A stretch of 50,450 nucleotides of DNA from positions 1 through 50,450 of the forward strand of contig NZ_KB894145.1 of NCBI RefSeq assembly GCF_000374365.1, in the 5' to 3' direction. The translations under genes and the position numbers were made by a program. The number at the start of each line of letters is the position of its first letter. The stretch's first letter is position 1. The DNA comes from Bacteroides gallinarum DSM 18171 = JCM 13658. GTDB taxonomy: Bacteria > Bacteroidota > Bacteroidia > Bacteroidales > Bacteroidaceae. The notes below the pieces were generated by a model. The model did not search any database and had not been told where the DNA came from. It saw nothing but the letters and a program-made list of their open reading frames with translations. Below are positions 36,416-45,913 of the stretch, piece by piece.

Positions 36416-37168
36416 TCAATTAAAAGCGTCGATGATACCCTTGAAATCGGATGCATTCAAAGCGGCTCCGCCAATCAAACCGCCGTCTACATCGGGGTTG
36501 GCAAACAATTCCTTCGCATTGGAAGGTTTGCAGCTACCGCCGTAGAGGATAGAGCAGCTTTCAGCGATTCCCTTGCCGTACTTCTTCTCGACGGCAGAAC
36601 GGATGAATGCGTGGATTTCCTGTGCCTGTGCCGGGGTAGCAGTCTTGCCTGTACCGATAGCCCAAACCGGCTCGTAAGCCAGGATAATCTTTGAGAAGTC
36701 GTCGGCAGACAGGGAGAATACCGATGCGAGCTGAGCGGCAACGACTTCGTTCTGCTTGTTGGCCTCGCGTTCTTCCAGCACTTCGCCGATGCAGAAAATC
36801 GGGGTGAGTCCGTTGGCTAAAGCCAATTTCACTTTTTCTTCCAGGATTTCCACCGTTTCGCCGTAATAAGCGCGACGTTCGGAGTGTCCGAGGATTACAT
36901 ACTTAGCGCCGGTCGAAGCAACCATAGCAGCCGACACCTCACCGGTGTATGCACCCGATGCCTTGTCTGCACAGTTTTCCGCACCGACACCGATGTTAGG
37001 GCTTACCACGGGAACGACAGAGGCGAGGTGGGTAAACGGGGTACAGATGATTACCTCGCAATTGGTCTTTACACCAGCCAATGCTTCATTCACTTCTTTT
37101 GCAAGAGCAATACCCTCCTGGAGGGTTGTGTTCATTTTCCAGTTTCCTGCAACAATGTTTTTTCTCAT
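36416..37168 (-). CDS. tpiA: Triosephosphate isomerase
   Basis: TpiA interconverts dihydroxyacetone phosphate and glyceraldehyde-3-phosphate in glycolysis. The 250-residue TIM barrel has NWKMN at the N-terminus (Asn and Lys catalytic), ILGHSERR near 97-104 (His electrophile), [14 protein letters not shown] near 168-181 (Glu base) and the phosphate-binding GGSCKPSN and GLIGGAAL near the C-terminus. Immediately upstream is a tandem-repeat array that separates it from the DoxX gene. I saw no -7 box in that array. Confidence 0.95.
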   Translation of the reverse strand: MRKNIVAGNWKMNTTLQEGIALAKEVNEALAGVKTNCEVIICTPFTHLASVVPVVSPNIGVGAENCADKASGAYTGEVSAAMVASTGAKYVILGHSERRAYYGETVEILEEKVKLALANGLTPIFCIGEVLEEREANKQNEVVAAQLASVFSLSADDFSKIILAYEPVWAIGTGKTATPAQAQEIHAFIRSAVEKKYGKGIAESCSILYGGSCKPSNAKELFANPDVDGGLIGGAALNASDFKGIIDAFN

Positions 37169-37211
37169 TTTGTTTTAATTATTAAAGGGTTAATGTATTT
37201 AGTATTCGATT

Positions 37212-37404
37212 GATTTGCGATTCGATTGATTTATTGTTCACTATTTTACGATTTATTATTCGATTAGCTTATCGTTCACTATTTAATGATTTACTATTTC
37301 GATTGACTTACTGTTTACTCTTTTACGATTTACTATCCGATTAGCTTATCATTCACTATTTTATGATTTACTATTCGATTGATTCATTGTTTACTATCCG
37401 ATTG
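37212..37404. repeat. Tandem array of about five 38-bp AT-rich units
   Basis: Units start at 37212, 37250, 37288, 37327 and 37365 and are 38, 38, 39, 38 and about 40 bp long. Each reads roughly GATTTACTATTCGATTG followed by a TTATTGTTCACTATTTTAC-like half. Within a unit there is a weaker 12-13 bp sub-period. It fills the gap between the DoxX gene stop and the tpiA start. Confidence 0.8.
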
Positions 37405-37405
37405 T

Positions 37406-38701
37406 TCAGGGATTGGAAAGCCTGCTTTTCCTTTCCCTTCGTTTGACTACCAGAATGTCGATACCGAGAACCAGCGTCAAAGGTACGATAAACCACAATA
37501 ATACGTATCCGATAGTATGCAAATTATTCTCTTGTTTTTGCTGTCCCAGTTCCAGCTTATCCAGGCTGTCGGTCAGCACATATTCGTCGGGAAGCTGGTT
37601 ATCGCTCCATTTATTCAGGATTGTACCGTCTTTTATCAGTAGCAGGCCGGGGTTGGAACGGATAATCGTCTTTAGGGTGATATCGTCCATTTGGCAGAAC
37701 GGATATTCCGCACCGGTTATCTCGCGCCATGCCTCGATTTCCTTATCCGGCGAGGAAGTCAGGGCATAAAAGCCGTAGCCATGCTCCACGCTATAATCAT
37801 AGATTTCATTGATAAGGTCGATATTGCTGTCGTCGGCTTCCTCTATCCGATGCGCCACCAGCAGGAAAGTGTATCCCTTACTTGCCAATACGCTGTCGGT
37901 GATGTCCTCGCCCGTACCCACGCTTATCATGGAGAAGTCGTGAATGGGCGGTTCGTAACCTTTTTCCTTCAATACGGTGCGTGCCTCGACGAATGTCCAC
38001 GTACTGTCCGGGTAATTATCCAGCGTAAATTCCTGAAGTTTACCGTCTTTCTCCAGTACGAAACGGCTTTCGAATACACTCGGTTTCGCACCTTCGGGCA
38101 TTTCCATGCCCTCCTTTATATTCACCCCGATTTTATAAGGACGAAAGTCCAATACCGGCAAATATTCCAGGCAATAGACGGAGAGTGCAAAAACAAACAA
38201 AATCGTGTATAACGATACCATCCACTCCATTTTCAAGGTAATAAAGCGGATGATGAGTTTCCTATCCTTGAATACGGTTATCGCCGCCACCAGCAGTACG
38301 ATGTTCTTGCCGAATGTCTGCCAGTTCGTCAATACCCAGGCATCGCCGAAGCATCCGCAGTCGGACACGGGATTCGCCAGGGCAAGGTAAAGCGTCAGCG
38401 GAGTCATTACAGCCATGAGGAGGAGTGCCAGTGTGGTTGCAATCTTCCGGCGCACGCCGAAAAAGAGGAATACACCCACGCAGAACTCTGCTGCCGATAA
38501 GATTACTGCAAAAAATAGCGGCAGGTAGGAGGGAAACCATGAAATCATGCCGAACGCCGTCAGATAGTCCTGAATCTTATAAAAAGAGCCGAGCGGGTCG
38601 ACTGCCTTTACAAATCCGGAGAAAATGAACAGCGCAGCCAGCAGAAAACGGCAGGCATTTACCCAGACAAGCTTGATGATATGTTTTCTTTCAGTCTCCA
38701 A
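37406..38701 (-). CDS. DoxX-type membrane protein with thioredoxin-like region (BT_3928 family)
   Basis: A 431-residue inner-membrane protein. The first 175 residues carry about four hydrophobic segments of DoxX type (FLLAALFIFSGFVKAVDPLGS, about 18-38). The middle (about 200-395) is a soluble region that looks thioredoxin-like but lacks a clear CxxC. A final membrane helix (about 400-420) is followed by a basic tail. It resembles the Bacteroidetes BT_3928 family of unknown function. The frame opens with TTG at 38701, inside the last codons of the DUF1599 gene (11-bp overlap), which suggests translational coupling. I saw no ATG alternative near this start. Confidence 0.75.
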   Translation of the reverse strand: METERKHIIKLVWVNACRFLLAALFIFSGFVKAVDPLGSFYKIQDYLTAFGMISWFPSYLPLFFAVILSAAEFCVGVFLFFGVRRKIATTLALLLMAVMTPLTLYLALANPVSDCGCFGDAWVLTNWQTFGKNIVLLVAAITVFKDRKLIIRFITLKMEWMVSLYTILFVFALSVYCLEYLPVLDFRPYKIGVNIKEGMEMPEGAKPSVFESRFVLEKDGKLQEFTLDNYPDSTWTFVEARTVLKEKGYEPPIHDFSMISVGTGEDITDSVLASKGYTFLLVAHRIEEADDSNIDLINEIYDYSVEHGYGFYALTSSPDKEIEAWREITGAEYPFCQMDDITLKTIIRSNPGLLLIKDGTILNKWSDNQLPDEYVLTDSLDKLELGQQKQENNLHTIGYVLLWFIVPLTLVLGIDILVVKRRERKSRLSNP

Positions 38702-39233
38702 ACTCTATCTTAATCAAACCGAACACGGAATAATTAATCATGTCCATATAATTGGCATCGACGCCTTCCGAAACCAATGTCTGGCCGGAGAGGCTTTCAA
38801 TCTGTTTCGTACGGTAAATCTTCATCAATATCAGGTCGGTGTACGAACTGATGCGCATGCTACGCCATGCCTCATCGTAATCGTGGTTCTTGGCAAGCAT
38901 CAATTCCAACGACTCTTTTGCATATTTATCGTACAGTACCATTGCTTCCTCATTCGTTATATCGGCAGACTCGGCATACCCCAGCTCCAACTGTATCAGG
39001 CCGATAATGCCGTAATTGACGATAGCCATGAATTCCGAACGGACTCCTTCGTCCACCAGGGTTACTCCTTTGGTTTCGATGCTCCGGATGCGGTTGGCTT
39101 TAATAAATAGTTGGTCGGTTACGGAAGCCGGGCGAAGAATGCGCCATGCCGGGCCGTAATCATGGAGTTTCTTGGAAAACAAATCACGACAAATAGCAAT
39201 GACGTGCTCAAATTGTTGCTTGGTATCTTTCAT
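38691..39233 (-). CDS. DUF1599 (Nmad1-like) protein with internal duplication
   Basis: A 180-residue cytoplasmic protein, counted from the ATG at 39233. It is made of two copies of one unit: KKLHDYGPAWRILRPASVTD with a later VNYGIIGLIQLELGY, and AKNHDYDEAWRSMRISSYTD with INYSVFGLIKIEFG. The family is also called nucleotide-modification-associated domain 1, but a biochemical role here is not established. The longer frame from a TTG at 39254 overlaps the -7 box and is rejected. It overlaps the DoxX gene by 11 bp, so the two form one transcript. Confidence 0.78.
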   Translation of the reverse strand: MKDTKQQFEHVIAICRDLFSKKLHDYGPAWRILRPASVTDQLFIKANRIRSIETKGVTLVDEGVRSEFMAIVNYGIIGLIQLELGYAESADITNEEAMVLYDKYAKESLELMLAKNHDYDEAWRSMRISSYTDLILMKIYRTKQIESLSGQTLVSEGVDANYMDMINYSVFGLIKIEFGD

Positions 39234-39251
39234 ATCCTTACAAATAGACCG

Positions 39252-39259
39252 CAAAGTTA
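39252..39259 (-). promoter_or_regulatory. -7 box for the DUF1599-DoxX transcript
   Basis: CAAAGTTA reads TAACTTTG on the minus strand, a perfect TAnnTTTG, 18 bp before the ATG at 39233. It fixes that ATG as the start. Confidence 0.55.
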
Positions 39260-39283
39260 GGAATAATTAAAGAAAAAAGAAAA

Positions 39284-39315
39284 GAGGGCACTCTAAATTA
39301 TATTAAAGTGCCCTC
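39284..39315 (-). terminator. Terminator of the M23/LysM peptidase gene
   Basis: A 9-bp perfect stem (GAGGGCACT at 39284-39292, AGTGCCCTC at 39307-39315) is followed on the minus strand by a T-rich tail (TTTTCTTTTTT). It lies 39 bp past the peptidase stop. Confidence 0.75.
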
Positions 39316-39354
39316 CCGTATAGAGATTGTTTACGTTTAGAGAGTATTTCCGTT

Positions 39355-40221
39355 TTATGAGCAACGCAATACCTGTCCCGGACGGAGAATCGTTCTCCGC
39401 GTAATACGGTTCAGCTTGCAAAGTTTATCTATGCTCGTACCCTGACGGGCTGCGATTTTGGATAGCGTATCGCCTTTCTTGACTTTGTAGAACAAGCCTT
39501 CGCCCGACGCCAGGCTACGCGTACCGGAAGATTTCTTCGTTTTATGGAAGGTATAGGAATCGGCGACGATATCCTGCTTTTCAAAGTCGAACATCAATGC
39601 GGGATTAATGGGAATTCCCAGGAAACGGGTTTCGAAGTGCAGGTGCGAACCGGTGGAACGTCCGGTGTTACCGCCCAATGCAATCGGCTCTCCGGCTCTT
39701 ACCAGTTGGTTTATCTTAACCAACTGCTTGGACAAGTGTCCGTAAACCGTTTCCAAACCGTTATCATGGCGGATAACGACGTACTTTCCATATCCGCGGC
39801 GACCCTGGTTCTTTACGATACGTACTTTACCGTCAAAAGCCGCACGAATCGTATCGCCTACATATACCTTGATATCCAGGCCGTAATGCGCCCTTCTTCT
39901 ACGGGGGCGGTAGCCGAATACATCGGTGATGCGGGTATGTTCGGTAGGCATGCAGAAGCCTTTCAGGTCGAAAGTATAGCTTTCCGGCACGATAGCATTG
40001 CCATAGGCCTGTACGAACTCATTGTTCCAGCTCGGATACAAATCCAGCCCCGGATACAATGCCTGTTCCGCACGGATTTGTTTCTGTAAAGCCAATGAAT
40101 CCACACTCTTGAGTTTTCTGTCGATAGGAGCTTGACGGGCAATCAAATCCTGAGAGAAAGAGTTCAGGCAGACCATTGCCGTTGCCGCTAATAAAGCCGT
40201 TCTAATCCAATTAAAATTCAT
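39355..40221 (-). CDS. M23-family metallopeptidase with C-terminal LysM
   Basis: A 288-residue exported cell-wall protein with a signal peptide (about 1-24). The central LytM/M23 domain (about 90-215) has HYGLDIKVYVGDTI (zinc His and Asp) and GSHLHFETRF (HxH). Both zinc motifs look intact, so it may be an active endopeptidase that cuts peptidoglycan cross-links. The LysM domain (about 244-287) starts FYKVKKGDTLSKIAARQGTS and binds glycan. It is monocistronic with a -7 box 98 bp upstream and its own terminator. Confidence 0.88.
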   Translation of the reverse strand: MNFNWIRTALLAATAMVCLNSFSQDLIARQAPIDRKLKSVDSLALQKQIRAEQALYPGLDLYPSWNNEFVQAYGNAIVPESYTFDLKGFCMPTEHTRITDVFGYRPRRRRAHYGLDIKVYVGDTIRAAFDGKVRIVKNQGRRGYGKYVVIRHDNGLETVYGHLSKQLVKINQLVRAGEPIALGGNTGRSTGSHLHFETRFLGIPINPALMFDFEKQDIVADSYTFHKTKKSSGTRSLASGEGLFYKVKKGDTLSKIAARQGTSIDKLCKLNRITRRTILRPGQVLRCS

Positions 40222-40318
40222 TCCGTTTCGTCATTCATTTCGATATCCGCAGAGCACATTCCGAGAACGGGTTACACCTGTTTTACGCGAATATCCTGAT
40301 TATTTCCAAAAATTCTCC

Positions 40319-40326
40319 CAAAGGTA
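40319..40326 (-). promoter_or_regulatory. -7 box for the M23/LysM gene
   Basis: CAAAGGTA reads TACCTTTG on the minus strand, a perfect TAnnTTTG. The implied leader is about 90 nt. No -33 TTTG is obvious. Confidence 0.45.
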
Positions 40327-40434
40327 ACATTTCTCTCCGAAAAGATGCCTGCCTCATTAACTATTTTTTTGAAGAGGGAAGGATAAAAGAGACGGATAAT
40401 AACAGATAAATACCTAATAATAAATAAAATACAC

Positions 40435-40462
40435 CACAAATATGTTTAACAACATATTTGTG
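40435..40462 (-). terminator. recG terminator
   Basis: A 12-bp perfect stem (40435-40446 with 40451-40462) with a 4-nt loop lies 27 bp past the recG stop. On the minus strand it is followed after a few bases by a T-rich tract (TATTTTATTTATTATT). Confidence 0.7.
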
Positions 40463-40489
40463 TAAATAAAACGTATGTTTAACCGTTTT

Positions 40490-42586
40490 TCAACTAATAG
40501 CCGCCCAATTGACGTTCGTTTTCCGCAATGCCTTCAGTTGCCGCCACAGTATCTCATTTTCGGGAAGGGAGGCATCGGGGTCTTTGTCTACAACGGCCTG
40601 GGCAACTTCGCGGACATACTGCAAGAGCTGCCCGTCGCGGGCTATATCCGCTATCTTCAGGTCGAAAGCGATGCCGCTCTGCTGCGTTCCTTCCAAGTCT
40701 CCAGGCCCGCGCAGTTTCAAATCGGCCTCGGCTATTTCAAAACCGTCGTTGGTACGTACCATAATCTCCAGGCGCTTCCGGGTATCTTCCGCCAATTTAT
40801 AACCGGTAACCAGGATGCAATAGGACTGGTCTGCGCCGCGTCCTACACGCCCGCGCAACTGGTGTAGCTGGGAAAGCCCGAAGCGCTCAGCATTCTCTAT
40901 TATCATCACCGAGGCGTTAGGCACATTTACTCCTACCTCGATTACCGTAGTGGCAACCATTATCTGTGCCTCGCCGGAAACGAACAGTTGCATCTGCGCA
41001 TCTTTTTCGGCAGGCTTCATCTTGCCGTGTACTTTGCAGACCTTGCAATCGGGGAATTCCTCGCAGATGTGCAGGTAGCCTTCTTCCAGGTTCTTGAGGT
41101 CTATTTTTTCGCTTTCCTTGATTAAGGGATAGACGATATACACCTGCCGCCCCTCCTCGATTTGCTTGCGGACAGAGCGGTACAGGCTTTCGCGGCGGTT
41201 ATCGAACTGATGAATAGTGGCAACCGGTTTTCGTCCCGGCGGAAGTTCGTCGATGACCGACGCATCCAAATCGCCGTAAAGCGTCATTGCCAGGGTACGC
41301 GGTATGGGGGTTGCTGTCATTACCAATATATGGGGCGGTTGCACGCTTTTACTCCATAGGCGGGCGCGCTGGGCTACGCCGAAACGGTGCTGCTCGTCGA
41401 TTACGACCAAGCCCAGTGAAGCAAAGCTTACCGTATCCTCGATAACGGCATGCGTACCGATAAGTATCTGCACATCCCCCGTCAGCAGACCGGTAAGAAT
41501 GGCTTCCCGCCGTTTTCCCTTCACCGAGCCGGTTAGCAGCTCCACTTTGACATCCATTCCGTACAACAGCTCGCGAATCGTTTCGTAATGCTGGTTTGCC
41601 AGTATCTCGGTAGGCGCCATCATACATGCCTGATACCCGTTATCGAGCGCAATCAGCATGCTCATCAGCGCAACCAATGTCTTTCCGCTGCCCACATCTC
41701 CCTGCAACAGCCGGTTCATCTGCCTGCCCGAGCCTACATCCCGGCGTATCTCCTTCAATACACGCTTCTGGGCGCCGGTCAGTTCGAAAGGGAGGTTACG
41801 GGAATAAAAGCTATTGAATATCCCGCCCACCTTCTCAAAGACATAACCGCGGTATTTGCGCTGCCTGTCTTTGGCATAACGAAGTATGTTCAACTGTACA
41901 TAGAACAGCTCTTCGAATTTCAGACGGTATTCCGCCTTCCGCAGCGCATCCGGGCTGGACGGGAAATGGATATTGGCAAGGGCTTCCGTAAGCGGCATCA
42001 GGTGGTGCTCCGCCAGCAAAGCGGGCGAAAGAGTTTCGGGCAGGGGTTCGGTTAGCTGTCGGACGATGTTCTTCATCATCTTTTCGACGGCATGCGAGTT
42101 GAGCGAACTCCGCTTCATCTTCTCCGTAGTATTGTAATAGGGCTGCAACCCCATAGCCGAGAGCTTCAGCTCGGAAGCCGGGTCGATATCCGGATGAGCG
42201 ATATTTATCCGCCCGTTGAAAACGGAGGGCTTGCCGAATACGATATATTCCTGGTGCACCTTATACCGTCCTGTCAGGTATTTAATGCCTTGAAACCAAA
42301 TCAGGTCGACGATACCCGTACCGTCCGAAAAATGGGCAATCAATCTCCGCTGGCGTCCCTCGCCCGCCGTTTCAAAACCTAATATTTCTCCTTTCAACTG
42401 GATATACGGCATCGTACCGTCGATTTCACGGATGTAATAGATGCGGCTACGGTCTACATATTTATAAGGGAAATAGTATAATAAATCGTGGAAGGAAAAG
42501 ATGCCCAATTCCTTATTAAGCACCGAAGCTCGTTGCGGCCCGACGCCCGACAAGTATTTTATGTCACGCGTTGTTAAATCGAACAT
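40490..42586 (-). CDS. recG: ATP-dependent DNA helicase RecG
   Basis: RecG remodels stalled forks and branches Holliday junctions. The 698-residue protein has the N-terminal wedge/OB domain (about 60-165, [11 protein letters not shown] then the OB strands). Walker A is [15 protein letters not shown] near 287-301, and the Walker B motif is [21 protein letters not shown] follows near 423. The helicase C motifs include [15 protein letters not shown], and the conserved C-terminal region holds [26 protein letters not shown]. It overlaps ispD by 13 bp, so the two are translationally coupled. Confidence 0.95.
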   Translation of the reverse strand: MFDLTTRDIKYLSGVGPQRASVLNKELGIFSFHDLLYYFPYKYVDRSRIYYIREIDGTMPYIQLKGEILGFETAGEGRQRRLIAHFSDGTGIVDLIWFQGIKYLTGRYKVHQEYIVFGKPSVFNGRINIAHPDIDPASELKLSAMGLQPYYNTTEKMKRSSLNSHAVEKMMKNIVRQLTEPLPETLSPALLAEHHLMPLTEALANIHFPSSPDALRKAEYRLKFEELFYVQLNILRYAKDRQRKYRGYVFEKVGGIFNSFYSRNLPFELTGAQKRVLKEIRRDVGSGRQMNRLLQGDVGSGKTLVALMSMLIALDNGYQACMMAPTEILANQHYETIRELLYGMDVKVELLTGSVKGKRREAILTGLLTGDVQILIGTHAVIEDTVSFASLGLVVIDEQHRFGVAQRARLWSKSVQPPHILVMTATPIPRTLAMTLYGDLDASVIDELPPGRKPVATIHQFDNRRESLYRSVRKQIEEGRQVYIVYPLIKESEKIDLKNLEEGYLHICEEFPDCKVCKVHGKMKPAEKDAQMQLFVSGEAQIMVATTVIEVGVNVPNASVMIIENAERFGLSQLHQLRGRVGRGADQSYCILVTGYKLAEDTRKRLEIMVRTNDGFEIAEADLKLRGPGDLEGTQQSGIAFDLKIADIARDGQLLQYVREVAQAVVDKDPDASLPENEILWRQLKALRKTNVNWAAIS

Positions 42587-43248
42587 GAATCCAAAAGGGC
42601 AGTAGCTATTTTTAAATCGAAGGGGGTGGTTATCTTAATATTTTCCCGGTTGCCGGCTGTCAGGAAAACGGGGTTGCCCAATGCCTCCACCACCGAGGCA
42701 TCGTCGGTGAAATGCGGGGTGTAAGGTTGTTCATAAGCCTGTTTCAGCAAGCCTGCATCGAATACCTGCGGTGTCTGTACCAGCTTGTATTCGTCGCGGC
42801 AGACTGTCTCGCTCCCTTCTCCGGTCAAATGGCGCACTGTCTCCACCACGTCCACCACCGGGATTACCGCCTGCTTCTCCGCCGCCAGCTCATAACAACG
42901 GGCTATCACTTCCCGGGACACGAAAGGGCGGACACCGTCGTGTACTCCCACCAAGCCCGGCGCCGTGACGAAGGCCAGCCCGTTCTTCACCGAATGGAAG
43001 CGTGTTTCCCCACCGTCGGCAATACGATGCGGGATTGAGAAATGATGCTCCCGGCACAGTTCCGCCCAATAAGGCTGCTGGCTGCACGGAAGCACCAGTA
43101 TGATTCGTATCTCCGGATTGTAAGCATAAAAGGCCTCTATCGTGCGCATCAATACCGGTTTCCCCCCTATCGGAAGAAACTGCTTGGGAAGTTCGCACCC
43201 CATACGTAAGCCTTTACCGCCGGCAACAATCAGAGCGTACTGTAACAT
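42574..43248 (-). CDS. ispD: 2-C-methyl-D-erythritol 4-phosphate cytidylyltransferase
   Basis: IspD transfers CMP to MEP in the non-mevalonate isoprenoid pathway. The 224-residue protein has the glycine-rich [26 protein letters not shown] near 8-33, the [12 protein letters not shown] segment near 99-110, and [11 protein letters not shown] near 185-195. It overlaps recG by 13 bp. The 87-bp gap upstream contains a 10-bp perfect inverted repeat (43265-43274 with 43329-43338). Confidence 0.93.
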   Translation of the reverse strand: MLQYALIVAGGKGLRMGCELPKQFLPIGGKPVLMRTIEAFYAYNPEIRIILVLPCSQQPYWAELCREHHFSIPHRIADGGETRFHSVKNGLAFVTAPGLVGVHDGVRPFVSREVIARCYELAAEKQAVIPVVDVVETVRHLTGEGSETVCRDEYKLVQTPQVFDAGLLKQAYEQPYTPHFTDDASVVEALGNPVFLTAGNRENIKITTPFDLKIATALLDSCSI

Positions 43249-43264
43249 CGGGATTTATGATTGG

Positions 43265-43338
43265 TGATTTATAATATGGATTTACGGTAGTTGTACGGTG
43301 TTGCATGTACTTGCCCATAAACCGTAGGTTATAAATCA
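43265..43338. repeat. 10-bp perfect inverted repeat between DJ-1 and ispD
   Basis: TGATTTATAA (43265-43274) is the exact reverse complement of 43329-43338, and the right arm runs into the DJ-1 stop codon. The interior carries GATTTACGG and AAACCGTA words like those in other gaps of this region. A transcript 3'-end or processing role is possible. Confidence 0.4.
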
Positions 43339-43884
43339 AGAAATACACATGGCTTCTTTTAATTCGACGACTTTATCCTTGCCTTGCAGCAGTTCTACTA
43401 CAGCCAAAGCGAATTCCATTGCGGCGCCGGGACCTTTTCCCGTGATAATATTGCCGTCTCTCTCAACCATTGCTCCAGTGCAATCGGCTCCCTTCAGGTA
43501 TTGTTCGAAACCGGGGTAGCAAGTGGCTTTCCTGCCTTCCAGCAATCCCAGCTTGCCAAGCACCATAGGAGCGGCGCAAATGGCGGCAATCGGTTTGTTT
43601 TCCTCGGCAAAACGCAAAACCAGTTTGCGCAGGTCGTCGCATTTCTCCAGGGTAGCCGCACCCGGCATGCCTCCCGGAAGCAATATCAAGTCTGCATCGA
43701 AGAAATCGCAGTTCACGATATTCTTATCGCAAAGTACCGGCACATCATGGGCGCCTGTTACAATCTCGTCAGGAGTTACCGTAACCATTTCTACATTCAA
43801 TCCTGCACGTCTCATTACATCGACAGAAGTGAAAGCTTCTATTTCTTCAAATCCGTCTGCAAAAAATACATAAACTGTCCCCAT
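43336..43884 (-). CDS. DJ-1/PfpI-superfamily protein (YajL-like)
   Basis: A 182-residue cytoplasmic protein of the DJ-1 branch. The start MGTVYVFFADGFEEIEAF carries the conserved Glu, and IAAICAAPMVLGKLGLLEGRKATCYPGFE near 98-126 carries the nucleophilic-elbow Cys of the DJ-1 family. Homologues act as chaperones or in repair of glycated or oxidised molecules; the activity is debated. It sits 14 bp behind tonB in the same transcript. Confidence 0.87.
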   Translation of the reverse strand: MGTVYVFFADGFEEIEAFTSVDVMRRAGLNVEMVTVTPDEIVTGAHDVPVLCDKNIVNCDFFDADLILLPGGMPGAATLEKCDDLRKLVLRFAEENKPIAAICAAPMVLGKLGLLEGRKATCYPGFEQYLKGADCTGAMVERDGNIITGKGPGAAMEFALAVVELLQGKDKVVELKEAMCIS

Positions 43885-43898
43885 AATAGTTTCTCCTC

Positions 43899-44711
43899 TT
43901 ATTTTAGATTAAAATAATACGTTATCGTTCCCGTCTGGTTATTCAGGCCGCTCACCGTATTGAACCGCGCTTTCTTCGCCGCATCTTCGGCGGCTTTCCG
44001 CAGAGCGGGGTTCACCGTATTCGTCTGGCGGTTAATGCTGGTCGCTATCACTTGTCCTGCCGGATTTACGGTAATGGTAACCACCACTTTCCCTTCATCC
44101 TGCACATCATATACGGGACGCGGCAGCCCGCCTTCACCGATAGAACGCCCGCCAAGATTAAAAGTTCCATATCCGCCCGTTCCGGCAGCTTCTCCCGCCG
44201 AAGAATTTCCGGCAGGGCTTCCTTGTACGCCGGTTCCTTCCGTAGAGCCTTTACTGCCCATTTGCGCACCTTTGCCGAAAGCACCCGCCACACGTTTACG
44301 GGCAGCTTCCTCGGCGGCTTTCCGCTCGCGCTCGGCTTTCTCGGCAGCCAGTTTCCGGGCTTCCTCGGCTTTTTCCGCCTCGGTTTTCTCCGGCTTCTTT
44401 ATTTCCGTCTTTTTTTTTTCCGCCTTGGGTTTTATGGCAACGGTTTCCTCCTCATCCTGTGTCAGTATATCCTGCTCAACTTCTTCCGGCATTTCCGGGG
44501 CAGCCTCCTCCGGCAGCACATCCACTTCCACCAAAGAGGGAGTAGCAGCTCCCGAGGCATCGGGTACTTCGCCTATCATCACGGGTACACCACCCTCCTC
44601 GGACTGCTCGGGCAATGTAAATCCCACCAGTATCAAAAGGGCGATGATAACGATGTGCACCGACAACGCACCTGCCAATCCTATATATTTTCCTTTCTTC
44701 TTCCGATTCAC
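43899..44711 (-). CDS. TonB-family energy transducer
   Basis: A 270-residue protein with an N-terminal membrane anchor (about 9-32, GLAGALSVHIVIIALLILVGF). A Glu/Pro/Lys-rich spacer (about 35-140) is expected to span the periplasm. A Gly-rich segment follows, and the TonB C-terminal domain (about 185-270, VVVTITVNPAGQVIATSINRQ) contacts TonB boxes of receptors. It works with ExbB and ExbD. The frame starts with GTG at 44711; no nearby ATG fits. A 40-bp gap separates it from exbD. Confidence 0.87.
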   Translation of the reverse strand: MNRKKKGKYIGLAGALSVHIVIIALLILVGFTLPEQSEEGGVPVMIGEVPDASGAATPSLVEVDVLPEEAAPEMPEEVEQDILTQDEEETVAIKPKAEKKKTEIKKPEKTEAEKAEEARKLAAEKAERERKAAEEAARKRVAGAFGKGAQMGSKGSTEGTGVQGSPAGNSSAGEAAGTGGYGTFNLGGRSIGEGGLPRPVYDVQDEGKVVVTITVNPAGQVIATSINRQTNTVNPALRKAAEDAAKKARFNTVSGLNNQTGTITYYFNLK

Positions 44712-44751
44712 CGTTCCGATTTACGATTTAGCTATTTACGACCGGAACCAC

Positions 44752-45165
44752 TTACCTGTCTTCGGGCGGGCGTGTAGCCAGCACCATTTTGAAGTGGTTC
44801 TCATTAGCGATATTCAGTACTTTTACGATTTCCCGGTAAGGTACGGATTCATCGGCATACAATGCCACGTACATTTCGGGCTCCTTCGCCGCACACGACT
44901 GCAGGAAAGGCGTCAGCTCGTCCAAAGCGAGCGGTTGTTCCCTATCGTTGCCGAATGCGGCGTAATAGTTCAAATCCTTGTCGATGATAACCCTTGTCAG
45001 CGGCTTGGCGGACGTCTGCTGTTTTCCCTGCGGAAGCAATACCTTGATTGCATTCGGCGATACTACCGTAGAGGTAATCATAAAGAAAATCAACAGCAGG
45101 AATATGACATCCGTCATGGATGCCATACTGAAATTGGGCGATATTTTTGCTCTACGTTGTAACAC
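44752..45165 (-). CDS. ExbD/TolR-family proton channel subunit
   Basis: A 137-residue protein with one N-terminal membrane helix (about 16-38, SMTDVIFLLLIFFMITST) and a periplasmic ExbD/TolR domain. The Asp in SMTDVIF is in the position of the essential proton-path Asp of ExbD. It begins with GTG at 45165. The gene order exbB-exbD-tonB is the usual one. Confidence 0.9.
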   Translation of the reverse strand: MLQRRAKISPNFSMASMTDVIFLLLIFFMITSTVVSPNAIKVLLPQGKQQTSAKPLTRVIIDKDLNYYAAFGNDREQPLALDELTPFLQSCAAKEPEMYVALYADESVPYREIVKVLNIANENHFKMVLATRPPEDR

Positions 45166-45196
45166 GCTTTACGGTTTATGGTTTATACATTATGAT

Positions 45197-45913
45197 TTAT
45201 TTGGCAGGCTCGTTCAGCAAGTCCATGAATGCCATTGTCTTGGCTTCCATTTTGTTGACTACACCGTCTACCAGCGTCACCAGGTAATTATAGGCGAACA
45301 TGGCGATGATACCCACAATCAGGCCGCCTACCGTAGTAATCATGGCTTCGTATATACCGCCGGAGAGCAGGGTTATGTCGATGTTGTTGCCTGCATTCGC
45401 CATTTCGAAGAAAGCACGCACCATACCGGTCACCGTACCCAGGAAACCAATCATCGGCGCACCGCCGGAAATGGTAGCCATGATAGTCAGGCCTTTTTCC
45501 AGTTTCGCCACTTCGATATTGCCGACATTTTCTATGGCGGCCTGTACATCGTTTACCGGACGTCCCAGGCGGCTGATGCCTTTTTCTATCATACGCGCCG
45601 AGGGGGTATCGACACTGCGGCAATAGGCAATGGCGGCCTTTATCTCTCCACCCATTATATAATCCTTAATCTTATCCATGAACATCGGGTCTTCCCTGCC
45701 CGCCTTACGGATAACGTAATTGCGCTCGAACAGGATATAGAAGCAGACTACGGAAAGCACTCCGAGCACTATCATAATCCAACCGCCCTTGATAGCCATG
45801 CTCCACAGGTTCATTTCATCGGGAGCGGCAACAGGAGTAAGTACCGGATTCGCACCGGCAATAGAATCGGCCAACGCCGGAGCCACCTGGGCTAATAACA
45901 ACATAAGATTCAT
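45197..45913 (-). CDS. ExbB/TolQ/MotA-family proton channel protein
   Basis: A 238-residue inner-membrane protein. Three membrane segments are visible (about 38-62, 148-170 and 190-215). The MotA/TolQ/ExbB domain includes GLTIMATISGGAPMIGFLGTVTGMVRAFFEM (about 134-165) and GIYEAMITTVGGLIVGIIAMFAYNYL near 180-205. The N-terminus has a signal-like stretch followed by an ADSIAGANPV linker, longer than in E. coli ExbB, a common Bacteroidetes feature. It overlaps the pdxJ stop by one base (TGATG), so it is coupled to pdxJ. Confidence 0.9.
   Translation of the reverse strand: MNLMLLLAQVAPALADSIAGANPVLTPVAAPDEMNLWSMAIKGGWIMIVLGVLSVVCFYILFERNYVIRKAGREDPMFMDKIKDYIMGGEIKAAIAYCRSVDTPSARMIEKGISRLGRPVNDVQAAIENVGNIEVAKLEKGLTIMATISGGAPMIGFLGTVTGMVRAFFEMANAGNNIDITLLSGGIYEAMITTVGGLIVGIIAMFAYNYLVTLVDGVVNKMEAKTMAFMDLLNEPAK

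Noticed and set aside
37212..37404. CRISPR array
   Set aside because: The repeats are contiguous with no unique spacers, and no cas gene is near. It is a plain tandem repeat.
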